From Halioxenophilus aromaticivorans (GTDB taxonomy: Bacteria; Pseudomonadota; Gammaproteobacteria; Pseudomonadales; Cellvibrionaceae): a DNA stretch of 64,000 nt. The DNA is taken from contig NZ_AP031496.1 of NCBI RefSeq assembly GCF_042850945.1, positions 558,001 through 622,000 on the forward strand, in the 5' to 3' direction. Below, piece by piece: positions 43,197 to 51,068 of this stretch (the stretch's first letter is position 1; each line of letters starts with the position of its first letter). A model generated the notes under the pieces. The model did not search any database. It saw only the letters and a list, made by a program, of their open reading frames with translations, and was not told where the DNA came from. The position numbers were made by a program, and so were the translations under genes.

Positions 43197-44336
43197 ATGA
43201 CTCTAAATCGTTGTTCAATCTTGGCGCTGGCTGTAGCCGGTGTAGCGCTAACTGGCTGTAGCGAATCCGAGCCCGAGGCCGTGGTGCAAGAAGCCGTGGT
43301 AGAAACCGTGCAAAAAGTTAACGTCTATAACTGGAGCGATTACATTGGCGAAGAAGTCATCGCCAAGTTTGAAGAAGGCACCGGCATTGATGTGAGCTAC
43401 GATGTGTTCGATTCCAACGAGGTGTTGGAAAGCAAATTGTTGGCAGGCCGCTCCGGTTACGACGTGGTGGTGCCAACCAGCGATTTTATGGCCCGCCAAA
43501 TTGAGGCTGGTGTGTTTTTGCCCTTGGATAAATCCAAGCTTACCAACTACGACAAGCTCGACCCAGAAATGATGGCCACCTTGGCCGACCTGGACCCTGG
43601 CAATACCTACGGAGTGCCGTACATGTGGGGCACCACTGGCATTGGTTTTATTGAATCCAAGGTTAAAGAAGTGCTGGGCGAAGACGCGCCGCTGGACTCC
43701 TGGGATTTAGTATTTAAACCGGAGAACCTAGAAAAGCTCAAAGAGTGCGGTGTCTCGTTTTTGGATGCCCCAACAGAAATATTTTCCGCCGCGCTGCATT
43801 ACTTGGGCAAAGACCCTCACTCCTTTGACCCAGCCGATTACCAAGGCGAAGCCAAAGAAATGCTAAAAGCACTGGCGCCATCGGTAACCTATTTCCATTC
43901 TTCCAAATACATTGATGACTTGGCCGCCGGCGAAATCTGCGTGTCCATTGGTTGGAGTGGCGACATTGCCCAGGCCATGGTGGATGCTGAAGAAGCCGAA
44001 AACGGCATCGAGGTGAGCTATATTATTCCTAAGGAAGGCGCTCTGATTTGGGTGGATATGCTCACCATTCCTAAGGATGCCAGCAACCCAGATGAAGCTC
44101 ACGCTTTTATCGACTTTTTAATGCAGCCGGCCATCGCTGCGGAAAACACCAACTACATTTGGTACCCCAACCCCATCCCGGCCTCTAAGGTAATGATCGA
44201 CCAGGAAATCACCTCGGATGAATCCATCTACCCGCCGGAAGATGTTATGGCCAAACTGTACCCTGCCAAGGTGTTGCCGCCGGAGATCGACCGTGCGCTG
44301 AACCGAGCCTGGACAGAAATCAAAACCGGGCAGTAG
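43197..44336 (+). CDS. potF: Polyamine ABC transporter substrate-binding lipoprotein (PotF-type)
   Basis: About 379 residues from MTLNRCSILALAVAGVALTGC; the ATG at 43197 has AGGGGA upstream, better than the ATG at 43170. Cys21 in the lipobox LTGC predicts a lipoprotein, unusual compared with the soluble PotF of E. coli but not unique. Polyamine-binding features: VYNWSDYIGEEVIAKFEEGTGI (quoted in part), VPYMWGTTGIGF, VSIGWSGDIAQAM. It delivers putrescine to PotGHI. Confidence 0.9.
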   Translation: MTLNRCSILALAVAGVALTGCSESEPEAVVQEAVVETVQKVNVYNWSDYIGEEVIAKFEEGTGIDVSYDVFDSNEVLESKLLAGRSGYDVVVPTSDFMARQIEAGVFLPLDKSKLTNYDKLDPEMMATLADLDPGNTYGVPYMWGTTGIGFIESKVKEVLGEDAPLDSWDLVFKPENLEKLKECGVSFLDAPTEIFSAALHYLGKDPHSFDPADYQGEAKEMLKALAPSVTYFHSSKYIDDLAAGEICVSIGWSGDIAQAMVDAEEAENGIEVSYIIPKEGALIWVDMLTIPKDASNPDEAHAFIDFLMQPAIAAENTNYIWYPNPIPASKVMIDQEITSDESIYPPEDVMAKLYPAKVLPPEIDRALNRAWTEIKTGQ

Positions 44337-44410
44337 GCCAGTTTTATTGCCCCCGCAGGCGGCTACTTAGGTAGCCGCTTAAGCCCGCCCCCTTTTTGCG
44401 AGATTTATTC

Positions 44411-45541
44411 GTGGCAACCGCATCCCCCTCCAACGCCGAAATCGTAATCCAGCCCGACGACTACCTTAGCCTACACAAAGTAAGCAAACATTTCGGCGCT
44501 TTTACGGCGGTGAGTAACGTGGATTTAAGCATTAATAAAGGTGAGATCTTCGCGCTTTTGGGTGCATCCGGTTGTGGTAAATCGACGCTGTTACGGATGC
44601 TGGCTGGGTTTGAAAATACCAGCAGTGGCGACATTTTACTGGATGGCAGCAGCATTAATGGCTTGTCGCCGCATCAACGCCCCATCAACATGATGTTTCA
44701 GTCCTACGCGTTGTTCCCCCATATGACGGTGGAGCAAAACCTAGCGTTTGGATTAAAACAGGATAAAACCCCCAAGGTCGATATAAAGCAACAGGTGGCT
44801 GCGATGCTGGAGCTGGTGCAAATGCAGCATCTCAGCAAACGCAAACCGCATCAGCTATCTGGTGGCCAGCAACAACGCGTGGCGCTGGCACGGGCGCTGA
44901 TTAAAAAACCAAAATTATTATTGCTGGATGAGCCTATGGGCGCGTTGGACAAAAAACTGCGCTCACGCATGCAGCTAGAGGTGGTGAATATCATCGAAAG
45001 CCTCGGTGTTACCTGCGTCATGGTTACCCACGACCAAGAAGAAGCCATGACCATGGCCGACCGCATTGCCATTATGGATGCTGGTGAAATTAAACAAGTG
45101 GGCACGCCGGATGAAATCTACGAGCAGCCCAACAGCCGTTACACCGCCGAGTTTATTGGCTCGGTGAATATCTTTGACGGCGCGATTGTTGATGACGAAG
45201 CAGACCACGTTACCGTGGTAAGCGAAGATTGCCCCGAACCCATTTACATTGGCCATGGCATTACCTGCTTTGAAGGCCAAGAGGTAAGTGTGGCACTGCG
45301 GCCAGAGAAGGTTGCCATTAGTAAAGAGGTGCCGGCACAAGGCCACAACCGGGCCCAGGGCAAAGTCAAAGAAATCGCCTACTTGGGGTCGCACTCGGTT
45401 TACCATGTGGCCCTGGCCAGTGGCAAAATTGTGTTGGCTACCGAGCTCAACGCCGAGCGCTGGGCGGGCGAAAAAATCACCTGGGAAGACGAGGTATGGG
45501 TGTACTGGTCCGAGCACGCCGGGGTGGTGCTCACCGCATGA
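44411..45541 (+). CDS. potG: Polyamine ABC transporter ATP-binding subunit
   Basis: About 376 residues from a GTG at 44411; the TTG at 44396 is an alternative. Walker A GASGCGKST, Q-loop FQSYALFPHM, signature LSGGQQQRVALARAL, Walker B LLLLDEPMGALD and H-loop VTHDQEEAM are intact, followed by a C-terminal TOBE domain. It energises putrescine uptake with PotH/PotI. The stop overlaps the start of the next gene (ATGA). Confidence 0.92.
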   Translation: MATASPSNAEIVIQPDDYLSLHKVSKHFGAFTAVSNVDLSINKGEIFALLGASGCGKSTLLRMLAGFENTSSGDILLDGSSINGLSPHQRPINMMFQSYALFPHMTVEQNLAFGLKQDKTPKVDIKQQVAAMLELVQMQHLSKRKPHQLSGGQQQRVALARALIKKPKLLLLDEPMGALDKKLRSRMQLEVVNIIESLGVTCVMVTHDQEEAMTMADRIAIMDAGEIKQVGTPDEIYEQPNSRYTAEFIGSVNIFDGAIVDDEADHVTVVSEDCPEPIYIGHGITCFEGQEVSVALRPEKVAISKEVPAQGHNRAQGKVKEIAYLGSHSVYHVALASGKIVLATELNAERWAGEKITWEDEVWVYWSEHAGVVLTA

Positions 45542-46455
45542 ATCACCCAGCGCTAAAAAAAGTCATTGCTTGGCTACCGGGATCCCGCTTTTGGCTGATA
45601 CTGCCTCCCTATTTATGGTTGCTGCTGTTTTTTGCGGTGCCGTTTTTAATTATTTTTAAAATTTCTTTATCCAAAATAGCCCGCAGCCAGCCGCCCTATA
45701 CGCCGCTGTTTGAGTATGTCGATCAAAAACTCAATGTGGTGCTCAACTTTGGTAATTATTTATGGCTGTTCAGTGATTCGCTGTACATCACCGCCTATTT
45801 AAGCTCCATAAAGATTGCTGCCATCTCCACTGCCTTGTGTTTATTAATCGGCTACCCCATTGCCTATGCCATCTCGCGCATGCGTGGCTCGGCGCAAAGC
45901 TTGTGTTTAATGCTGGTTATTTTACCTTCCTGGACCAGCTTTTTGATTCGCGTGTACGCCTGGATGGGGATTTTAAAAAATAACGGCATTATCAATAGCG
46001 CGCTGCAATCCTTGGGGCTGATTAATGAACCCATCCGATTATTGAATACCGAGCTGGCAGTGTACATTGGCATAGTATATTGCTATTTGCCGTTTTTGGT
46101 GCTGCCGTTGTACGCCAACTTGGTTAAATTAGATAACCGTTTATTGGAGGCCGCCGCAGACCTTGGCGCGGGCCCCATTAAACGCTTTTTTACCATCACA
46201 CTGCCGCTATCGCGCTCCGGTATTATTGCCGGCTCCATGTTGGTGTTTATCCCGGCGGTGGGTGAGTTTGTGATTCCTGAATTATTAGGCGGTGCGGAAA
46301 TTTTAATGATAGGTAAGGTGTTGTGGGGCGAGTTTTTTGGCAACCGCGATTGGCCGGTGGCATCCGCAGTGGCCATTGTTATGCTACTGCTGTTGCTGAT
46401 TCCTATTATGCTATTTCACCGCTATCAATTTAAACAGCTGGAGGACAAACGCTAA
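45538..46455 (+). CDS. potH: Polyamine ABC transporter permease
   Basis: About 305 residues from the ATG at 45538 (MNHPALKKVIAW), which overlaps the potG stop by four bases. Six membrane segments, and the EAA loop LLEAAADLGAGPIKRFFTITLPLS, which docks to the ATPase, are visible. The family places it as the first (PotB/PotH) permease of the importer. Confidence 0.9.
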   Translation: MNHPALKKVIAWLPGSRFWLILPPYLWLLLFFAVPFLIIFKISLSKIARSQPPYTPLFEYVDQKLNVVLNFGNYLWLFSDSLYITAYLSSIKIAAISTALCLLIGYPIAYAISRMRGSAQSLCLMLVILPSWTSFLIRVYAWMGILKNNGIINSALQSLGLINEPIRLLNTELAVYIGIVYCYLPFLVLPLYANLVKLDNRLLEAAADLGAGPIKRFFTITLPLSRSGIIAGSMLVFIPAVGEFVIPELLGGAEILMIGKVLWGEFFGNRDWPVASAVAIVMLLLLLIPIMLFHRYQFKQLEDKR

Positions 46456-47294
46456 TGGCTCAGTACAGTGGCGGGGTGTCTCTGTTTAATAAGGTGTTGT
46501 TGGGGCTTGGCTTTTTCTTTTTATACGCGCCCATGTTAGTGCTGATTGTGTATTCGTTTAACAGCTCTAGCCGGGTGAACATCTGGGCTGGGTTTTCCGC
46601 CAAGTGGTACGGCGAGCTGTTCCGCGATGAAGCCATGATGTCGGCCCTGGGCGTAAGCCTAAAACTGGCGTTTGCCAGCGCCAGTACGGCGGTGGTGCTG
46701 GGTACCTTGGCGGCCATTGTGTTAGCTCGGGTGGGCCGCTTCCCCGGTAGAATGTTGTTTGGTGGCATGGTAACGGCGCCCTTGGTCATGCCCGAGGTCA
46801 TCACCGGGTTATCACTATTGTTATTATTTGTGGGCATGGCCAACGCCGTTGGCTGGCCGGCGGAGCGTGGTTTTCTCACCATTTGGATTGCCCACGTTAC
46901 CTTTTGTATGGCCTTTGTGACGGTGGTGGTGTCGTCTCGCCTAGGGGAGATGGACCAATCCTTGGAAGAGGCGGCCATGGATTTGGGGGCCAACCGCTTT
47001 AAAACCTTTTGTTTAATTACCCTGCCCATAATTGCGCCGGCGTTGGTTTCCGGTTGGTTATTGGCGTTTACACTGTCGTTGGATGATTTGGTTATCGCCA
47101 GTTTTGTGTCTGGCCCGTCGTCCACCACGCTGCCCATGATTGTGTTTTCCAGTGTGCGCATGGGCCTAAGCCCTAAAATTAACGCCTTGGCCACGTTAAT
47201 GATTGCCGTGGTTTTTATCGGCGCATTGATTTCCTATTGGTTGCTGCTGCGGGACGAAAAACAGCGCCTGGCGGCCAGCCAATCGAGTTCATAA
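46455..47294 (+). CDS. potI: Polyamine ABC transporter permease
   Basis: 279 residues, start overlapping the potH stop by one base (TAATG). Six membrane segments; EAA loop LEEAAMDLGANRFKTFCLITLP. The C terminus ends in RDEKQRLAASQSSS. It forms the second (PotC/PotI) permease half with PotH. Confidence 0.9.
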   Translation: MAQYSGGVSLFNKVLLGLGFFFLYAPMLVLIVYSFNSSSRVNIWAGFSAKWYGELFRDEAMMSALGVSLKLAFASASTAVVLGTLAAIVLARVGRFPGRMLFGGMVTAPLVMPEVITGLSLLLLFVGMANAVGWPAERGFLTIWIAHVTFCMAFVTVVVSSRLGEMDQSLEEAAMDLGANRFKTFCLITLPIIAPALVSGWLLAFTLSLDDLVIASFVSGPSSTTLPMIVFSSVRMGLSPKINALATLMIAVVFIGALISYWLLLRDEKQRLAASQSSS

Positions 47295-47297
47295 TTC

Positions 47298-48170
47298 ATG
47301 AATCCCACAAGCTCTCAAGCGGTTACCGTGGCGGCCACGCAAATGGCGTGTACGGCTTGTAAAGCCACCAATCTACGCAACGCAGAGGCGTTGGTCGAGC
47401 AGGCGGCGCGGCAGGGAGCGCAAATTATTTTGTTGCAAGAGTTGTTTGCCGGGCCATATTTTTGCAAAACACAAAACCCGAGTTACTTCGACTGGGCAGA
47501 GCCGTTGGCCAGCAGCGATACCATCGCTTATTTTGCCGAGCTGGCAAAGCGATTACAGGTGGTGTTGCCCATCAGCTATTTTGAGCGCGCCAATAATGCG
47601 TTTTTTAATTCTTTGGTGGTGATTGATGCCGATGGCCAGGTGTTGGAAAACTACCGTAAAAGCCACATTCCCAACGGCCCAGGCTACCAAGAGAAACACT
47701 ATTTTTCCCCCGGGGACACGGGCTTTAAGGTGTGGCAAACCCAATACGCTCGCATCGGAGTTGCCATCTGTTGGGATCAGTGGTTCCCCGAGGCCGCCCG
47801 CGCCTTGGCGTTAGCAGGTGCTGAGGTTTTATTTTACCCCACCGCCATTGGCTCTGAACCCCAAAGCCCGCACTACGATTCCCAGCCACATTGGCAGCGC
47901 GTTATGCAGGGCCACGCCGCCGCCAACATGCTGCCGGTGGTTGTGAGTAACCGAGTGGGAGTAGAAACAGACGATGATGTCAGCCTGACGTTTTACGGCA
48001 GCTCGTTTATCACCAGTGAAGATGGCGCCATACTGGCGCAGTTAAATCGGCAGCAAGAAGGTATTATTTGCCAGCGGTTAGACCTGCCCGCCATGGCAGA
48101 AAAACGCCGCGCTTGGGGCTTGTTTAGAGATCGCCGCCCCGATTTATATAAGCCACTCTTAAGCTATTAA
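47298..48170 (+). CDS. aguB: N-carbamoylputrescine amidohydrolase
   Basis: 290 residues of the nitrilase superfamily. The Glu-Lys-Cys triad is visible in LLQELFAGPYFC (about Glu44), YRKSHIPNGPGYQEKHYF (Lys, about 119) and IGVAICWDQWFPEAARALAL (Cys, about 156). It releases putrescine, CO2 and ammonia from the product of AguA. It ends the plus-strand polyamine series. The stop overlaps that of the convergent trxC gene by three bases. Confidence 0.93.
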   Translation: MNPTSSQAVTVAATQMACTACKATNLRNAEALVEQAARQGAQIILLQELFAGPYFCKTQNPSYFDWAEPLASSDTIAYFAELAKRLQVVLPISYFERANNAFFNSLVVIDADGQVLENYRKSHIPNGPGYQEKHYFSPGDTGFKVWQTQYARIGVAICWDQWFPEAARALALAGAEVLFYPTAIGSEPQSPHYDSQPHWQRVMQGHAAANMLPVVVSNRVGVETDDDVSLTFYGSSFITSEDGAILAQLNRQQEGIICQRLDLPAMAEKRRAWGLFRDRRPDLYKPLLSY

Positions 48171-48610
48171 ATATCCATCACACCCTGCATTTTGAGCCAT
48201 TGCTTTAGTTGCGGCAGCGGCATGGCGCCGGAACTGCGGGCGATTTCTTTGCCATCTTTAAACAACAATAGCGTCGGTATTGAGCGAATGCCCCATTGGC
48301 TGGCCAGGTTGGTTTGCGTTTGGGTATCCACTTTGGCCAAGCGTAGTTTTGGCTCTAGTTCTTCGGCGGCCTGCTCAAATATGGGGGTAAAAGTTCTGCA
48401 TGGGCCACACCAGGGCGCCCAACAGTCGATTAATACCGGAGTGTAGTTGTTGGCCAACAACTTTTCGGCGGACTGCTGGGTGAGCGGCATAGGGGTGCCA
48501 GAGTAAAGTGGATCTTTACAAGCTCCGCAGATGGGGTTGTCTTGTAGGCGATCCACCAACAAGCGATTGGTGGCCGTGCAATTGGGGCAAGTAATATTAA
48601 TTGTGGGCAT
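48167..48610 (-). CDS. trxC: Thioredoxin 2 (TrxC)
   Basis: 147 residues from MPTINITCPNC at 48610; the open frame extends upstream to 48682 but without family similarity. An N-terminal zinc site (CPNC and CGAC) precedes the thioredoxin domain with active site WAPWCGPCRTF and the cis-Pro in IRSIPTLLLFKDG. TrxC is typical of this zinc-bearing form, a cytoplasmic disulphide reductase in oxidative stress. Confidence 0.95.
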   Translation of the reverse strand: MPTINITCPNCTATNRLLVDRLQDNPICGACKDPLYSGTPMPLTQQSAEKLLANNYTPVLIDCWAPWCGPCRTFTPIFEQAAEELEPKLRLAKVDTQTQTNLASQWGIRSIPTLLLFKDGKEIARSSGAMPLPQLKQWLKMQGVMDI

Positions 48611-48682
48611 GGAATATTTAACCACAGCTGAGCTGAGGTTCGCAGACTGTGGATTAAAGTGCGTAATAGCTCGCGCTCTCAT

Positions 48683-49101
48683 GGCGCGTAAATTTGCAAA
48701 GTATATTAGACATGAATACCGCGCTACGCAATGGTGGGATGCGAAATTTAGTTGAAGGGATAGCCGTTACAAACAGCTGGGCTAGTCAATACAGTTGCTC
48801 ACGATGCCGCTAAGGATTTATTTTTACTTGAGAGAATATAGATTCATTTCATATGCCAGTTTAGCTGACGCGTACGGGAGGTGCTTCTTACCTTCTTTTC
48901 TGGTGAGGCCAATGCATTTTAGAAAATGCATTGGCCGTTAGCTTTGCTTATTGGCTAAATTAAAACAGCCACGTAATGCGGCTGTATTCGATGTTTCTAA
49001 GCTCGATGTGCATTATTTTGATTTTACTTATATCGATACCACTTATATCGATGTCATTTATATCGATAGTCTGGGGGGGCAGCACAGTGTGCCGTTGGCG
49101 A
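48683..49101. other. Intergenic region with a perfect hairpin and tandem repeats
   Basis: 419 bases without a gene. A 14-base perfect inverted repeat, GGCCAATGCATTTT-AG-AAAATGCATTGGCC, lies at 48907-48936. Three tandem 15-base units of the form ACTTATATCGATNNC occupy 49026-49070 (the third starts ATTTATATCGAT). Neither is followed by a T-run typical of a terminator on the plus strand. Confidence 0.6.
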
Positions 49102-49707
49102 TTACGCCAGCAGCGTTTTGCTGAGGTTTTCGATTTGCTCTTGTGCTTTGGCTAGGCCGTTATCACGTTCCGGCGTGGCCAAACCTTCGGCGAAGACAAA
49201 GCTTAGTTGATTGTAACCAATGAATCCCAACATGGATTTTAAATACGGCGTTTGGGAGTCTGCATCGGTGCCTTGGTAGAAGCCGCCACGGGCACAGACC
49301 ACTGCCACGGGTTTGGATTCTAACAGGCCAACGGAGCCTTGTTCGGTGTATTTAAAGGTGACTCCGGCTCGCGCTACGCGGTCAAAATACGCTTTTAGGG
49401 AGCTGGGGATACCAAAGTTGTACATAGGTACAGCAAAAATAATGGCATCGGCTTGTTTTAATTCGTCGATCAGGCCGTCGGATACTGCGGCTAAATTGGC
49501 TTGCTCCTGGCTACGCTCTTCTGCAGGTGTAGCCCATGCACCCATTTCTACTTGGGTGAGGTGTGGCAGATTTGTTTCGGCCAGATCGCGCAGTTGAATT
49601 TTGATCTCCTGGCTTTGGCTAAGCTTGTCTAACAAGGCGTTGGACAAATTGGTTGAAGTGCTGTTGTCTCCCAACAAAGACGATGTGACTAACAATACGT
49701 TTTTCAT
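49102..49707 (-). CDS. azoR: FMN-dependent NADH-azoreductase
   Basis: 201 residues of the AzoR/flavodoxin-like family. The N-terminal phosphate loop is VLLVTSSLLGDNSTSTNLSNAL, and PMYNFGIPSSLKAYFDRVARAGVTF is the conserved AzoR block, followed by VVCARGGFYQG. It reduces azo dyes and quinones in two-electron steps. The ATG follows AGGAGG at about 49712-49718. Single gene. Confidence 0.92.
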   Translation of the reverse strand: MKNVLLVTSSLLGDNSTSTNLSNALLDKLSQSQEIKIQLRDLAETNLPHLTQVEMGAWATPAEERSQEQANLAAVSDGLIDELKQADAIIFAVPMYNFGIPSSLKAYFDRVARAGVTFKYTEQGSVGLLESKPVAVVCARGGFYQGTDADSQTPYLKSMLGFIGYNQLSFVFAEGLATPERDNGLAKAQEQIENLSKTLLA

Positions 49708-49873
49708 GTGACCTCCTAAGTCCGAATATGGGTGTATCTTCGGCTAGGGGCGGTGTTAAAGAAAGCGACGGAAATTGAATAGAATGTTCCAATAATCCGA
49801 TGGATTTTGGTGAGGGTTTTTGAGTGGGAAGGGCAGGGCGCTAATGGAGCAGGCAGGCCGCTCTTAGCGGCGG

Positions 49874-49905
49874 CCAAAAAACGAGCCCCATAGAATCACG
49901 GGGCT
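49874..49905 (-). terminator. Terminator behind the TIGR04219-like gene
   Basis: On the minus strand the stem AGCCCC/GGGGCT encloses a 10-base loop and is followed by CGTTTTTT. It lies 25 bases after the stop at 49930. Confidence 0.85.
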
Positions 49906-49929
49906 GAAAAGTGGGAATTTAGGCGCCGA

Positions 49930-50679
49930 TTAAAATACCAACATAATTTGCGCATAAGGGCCGTCGATGGTGATGTCGGCTTGAATGTCGTCTTCGTCCA
50001 GTTCCAATTCAAAGCTGCGGAAGCCGATTTCAAAATCCAAGTCGGCCAAAAATGGTATGACGTCGGTGGAGTAGCCGATGCGGGCGTTGTAGTCGATCAG
50101 CGAGCTGTCCCCAACCGAAAGCGCGTTACCTTCGGCGCCGACGTAAAAGCCGGTGAGGGGCAGATCTATGCGCACATCGGCAAACAGCATGGGTAAAGTA
50201 ACGTCGAGGTCGACGGTTTCAGATTGGTTGGCTTGTTCCGACACCACTGAGGCCTCGCCGCTGAAGCTGCGAATATTTAAGCCGAGATCAACGTCAATGA
50301 TCAGTTCCGGTAAGCCCCAGTATAGGGTTACGTCGGTGTGGCTTAGGTCGACGTCGGTCAGTACGTCGGTGTTCACGGTGAAGGTGGCGTCGTCTAGGGT
50401 GAAGGTCTCACTCAGTACCGTGTCGCCTTCGTAATCCAGCTCGGTACGTTTTAGTTTGATATTGGGCAGTACAGGCACGGGGTGCTCAAAGGCGATACTG
50501 AAAAACGTGCTGTTCTCTTCTTCCAGGGCCAGGTCTTCCACATCGGTGGAGGTTTCGCCCAGGGGGCCGCTTGGAGTGGCTTGCCACACGCCGGCAGCAA
50601 TTTTTAAGTCAATTAGTGGCGCAGCAAAGGCGCTGCTGCTGCCCATCATCAGGGCCGCGAGTAAAAGCTTCTTGGTCAT
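49930..50679 (-). CDS. Outer-membrane protein, TIGR04219 type
   Basis: 249 residues. Signal peptide MTKKLLLAALMMGSSSAFA, then a protein with alternating hydrophobic strands and a C-terminal ITIDGPYAQIMLVF ending in Phe, the usual pattern for an outer-membrane beta-barrel. The opening APLIDLKIAAGVWQATPSG matches the TIGR04219 family. Function unknown. It stands alone with its own terminator. Confidence 0.82.
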   Translation of the reverse strand: MTKKLLLAALMMGSSSAFAAPLIDLKIAAGVWQATPSGPLGETSTDVEDLALEEENSTFFSIAFEHPVPVLPNIKLKRTELDYEGDTVLSETFTLDDATFTVNTDVLTDVDLSHTDVTLYWGLPELIIDVDLGLNIRSFSGEASVVSEQANQSETVDLDVTLPMLFADVRIDLPLTGFYVGAEGNALSVGDSSLIDYNARIGYSTDVIPFLADLDFEIGFRSFELELDEDDIQADITIDGPYAQIMLVF

Positions 50680-51068
50680 GGCTGTGTCCTAGGTGTGTCC
50701 TTTGTTTGCGCTGGTTGCGCGCTTCAGTTGCGCTTTGGTAGTGCGTCCTGAGGTTGTCCGGGCCAACTGCCGCAATTGTGGGTGGCGTTGCAGGGCTCTA
50801 GCAATGGACTTGTGCCCAGTTGCCGACAATCCTATTGCTCTATCAAAAATGCACTTCAAACAATGCATCTTAAACATAGTCGATTTAAGGAATAGCGCAC
50901 GCTGTTATTTAATATTCGATAATGTTTAATACTATTGGCTGCTAATGCGCCGCTTTAGTAAAGCACACGGCGGTTAACCGTTTGTGAATGGCCTTACAAC
51001 AGTCATTACTACAGGCACAAAAAAACCGCCCGAAGGCGGTTTTTGAAAGCGACCTTGTAAGGGTACGC
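50680..51068. other. Intergenic region between the outer-membrane gene and fusA
   Basis: 389 bases. Besides the terminator at 51021-51044, only a short direct duplication AGGTGTGTCC at about 50690-50700 and no convincing gene. The frame at 50693-50929 is not supported by a ribosome site or conserved sequence. Confidence 0.55.
51021..51044 (-). terminator. Terminator behind the EF-G gene
   Basis: Stem AAAAACCGCC/GGCGGTTTTT with loop CGAA, symmetrical with T-runs on both strands. It lies 25 bases after the EF-G stop. Confidence 0.88.
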
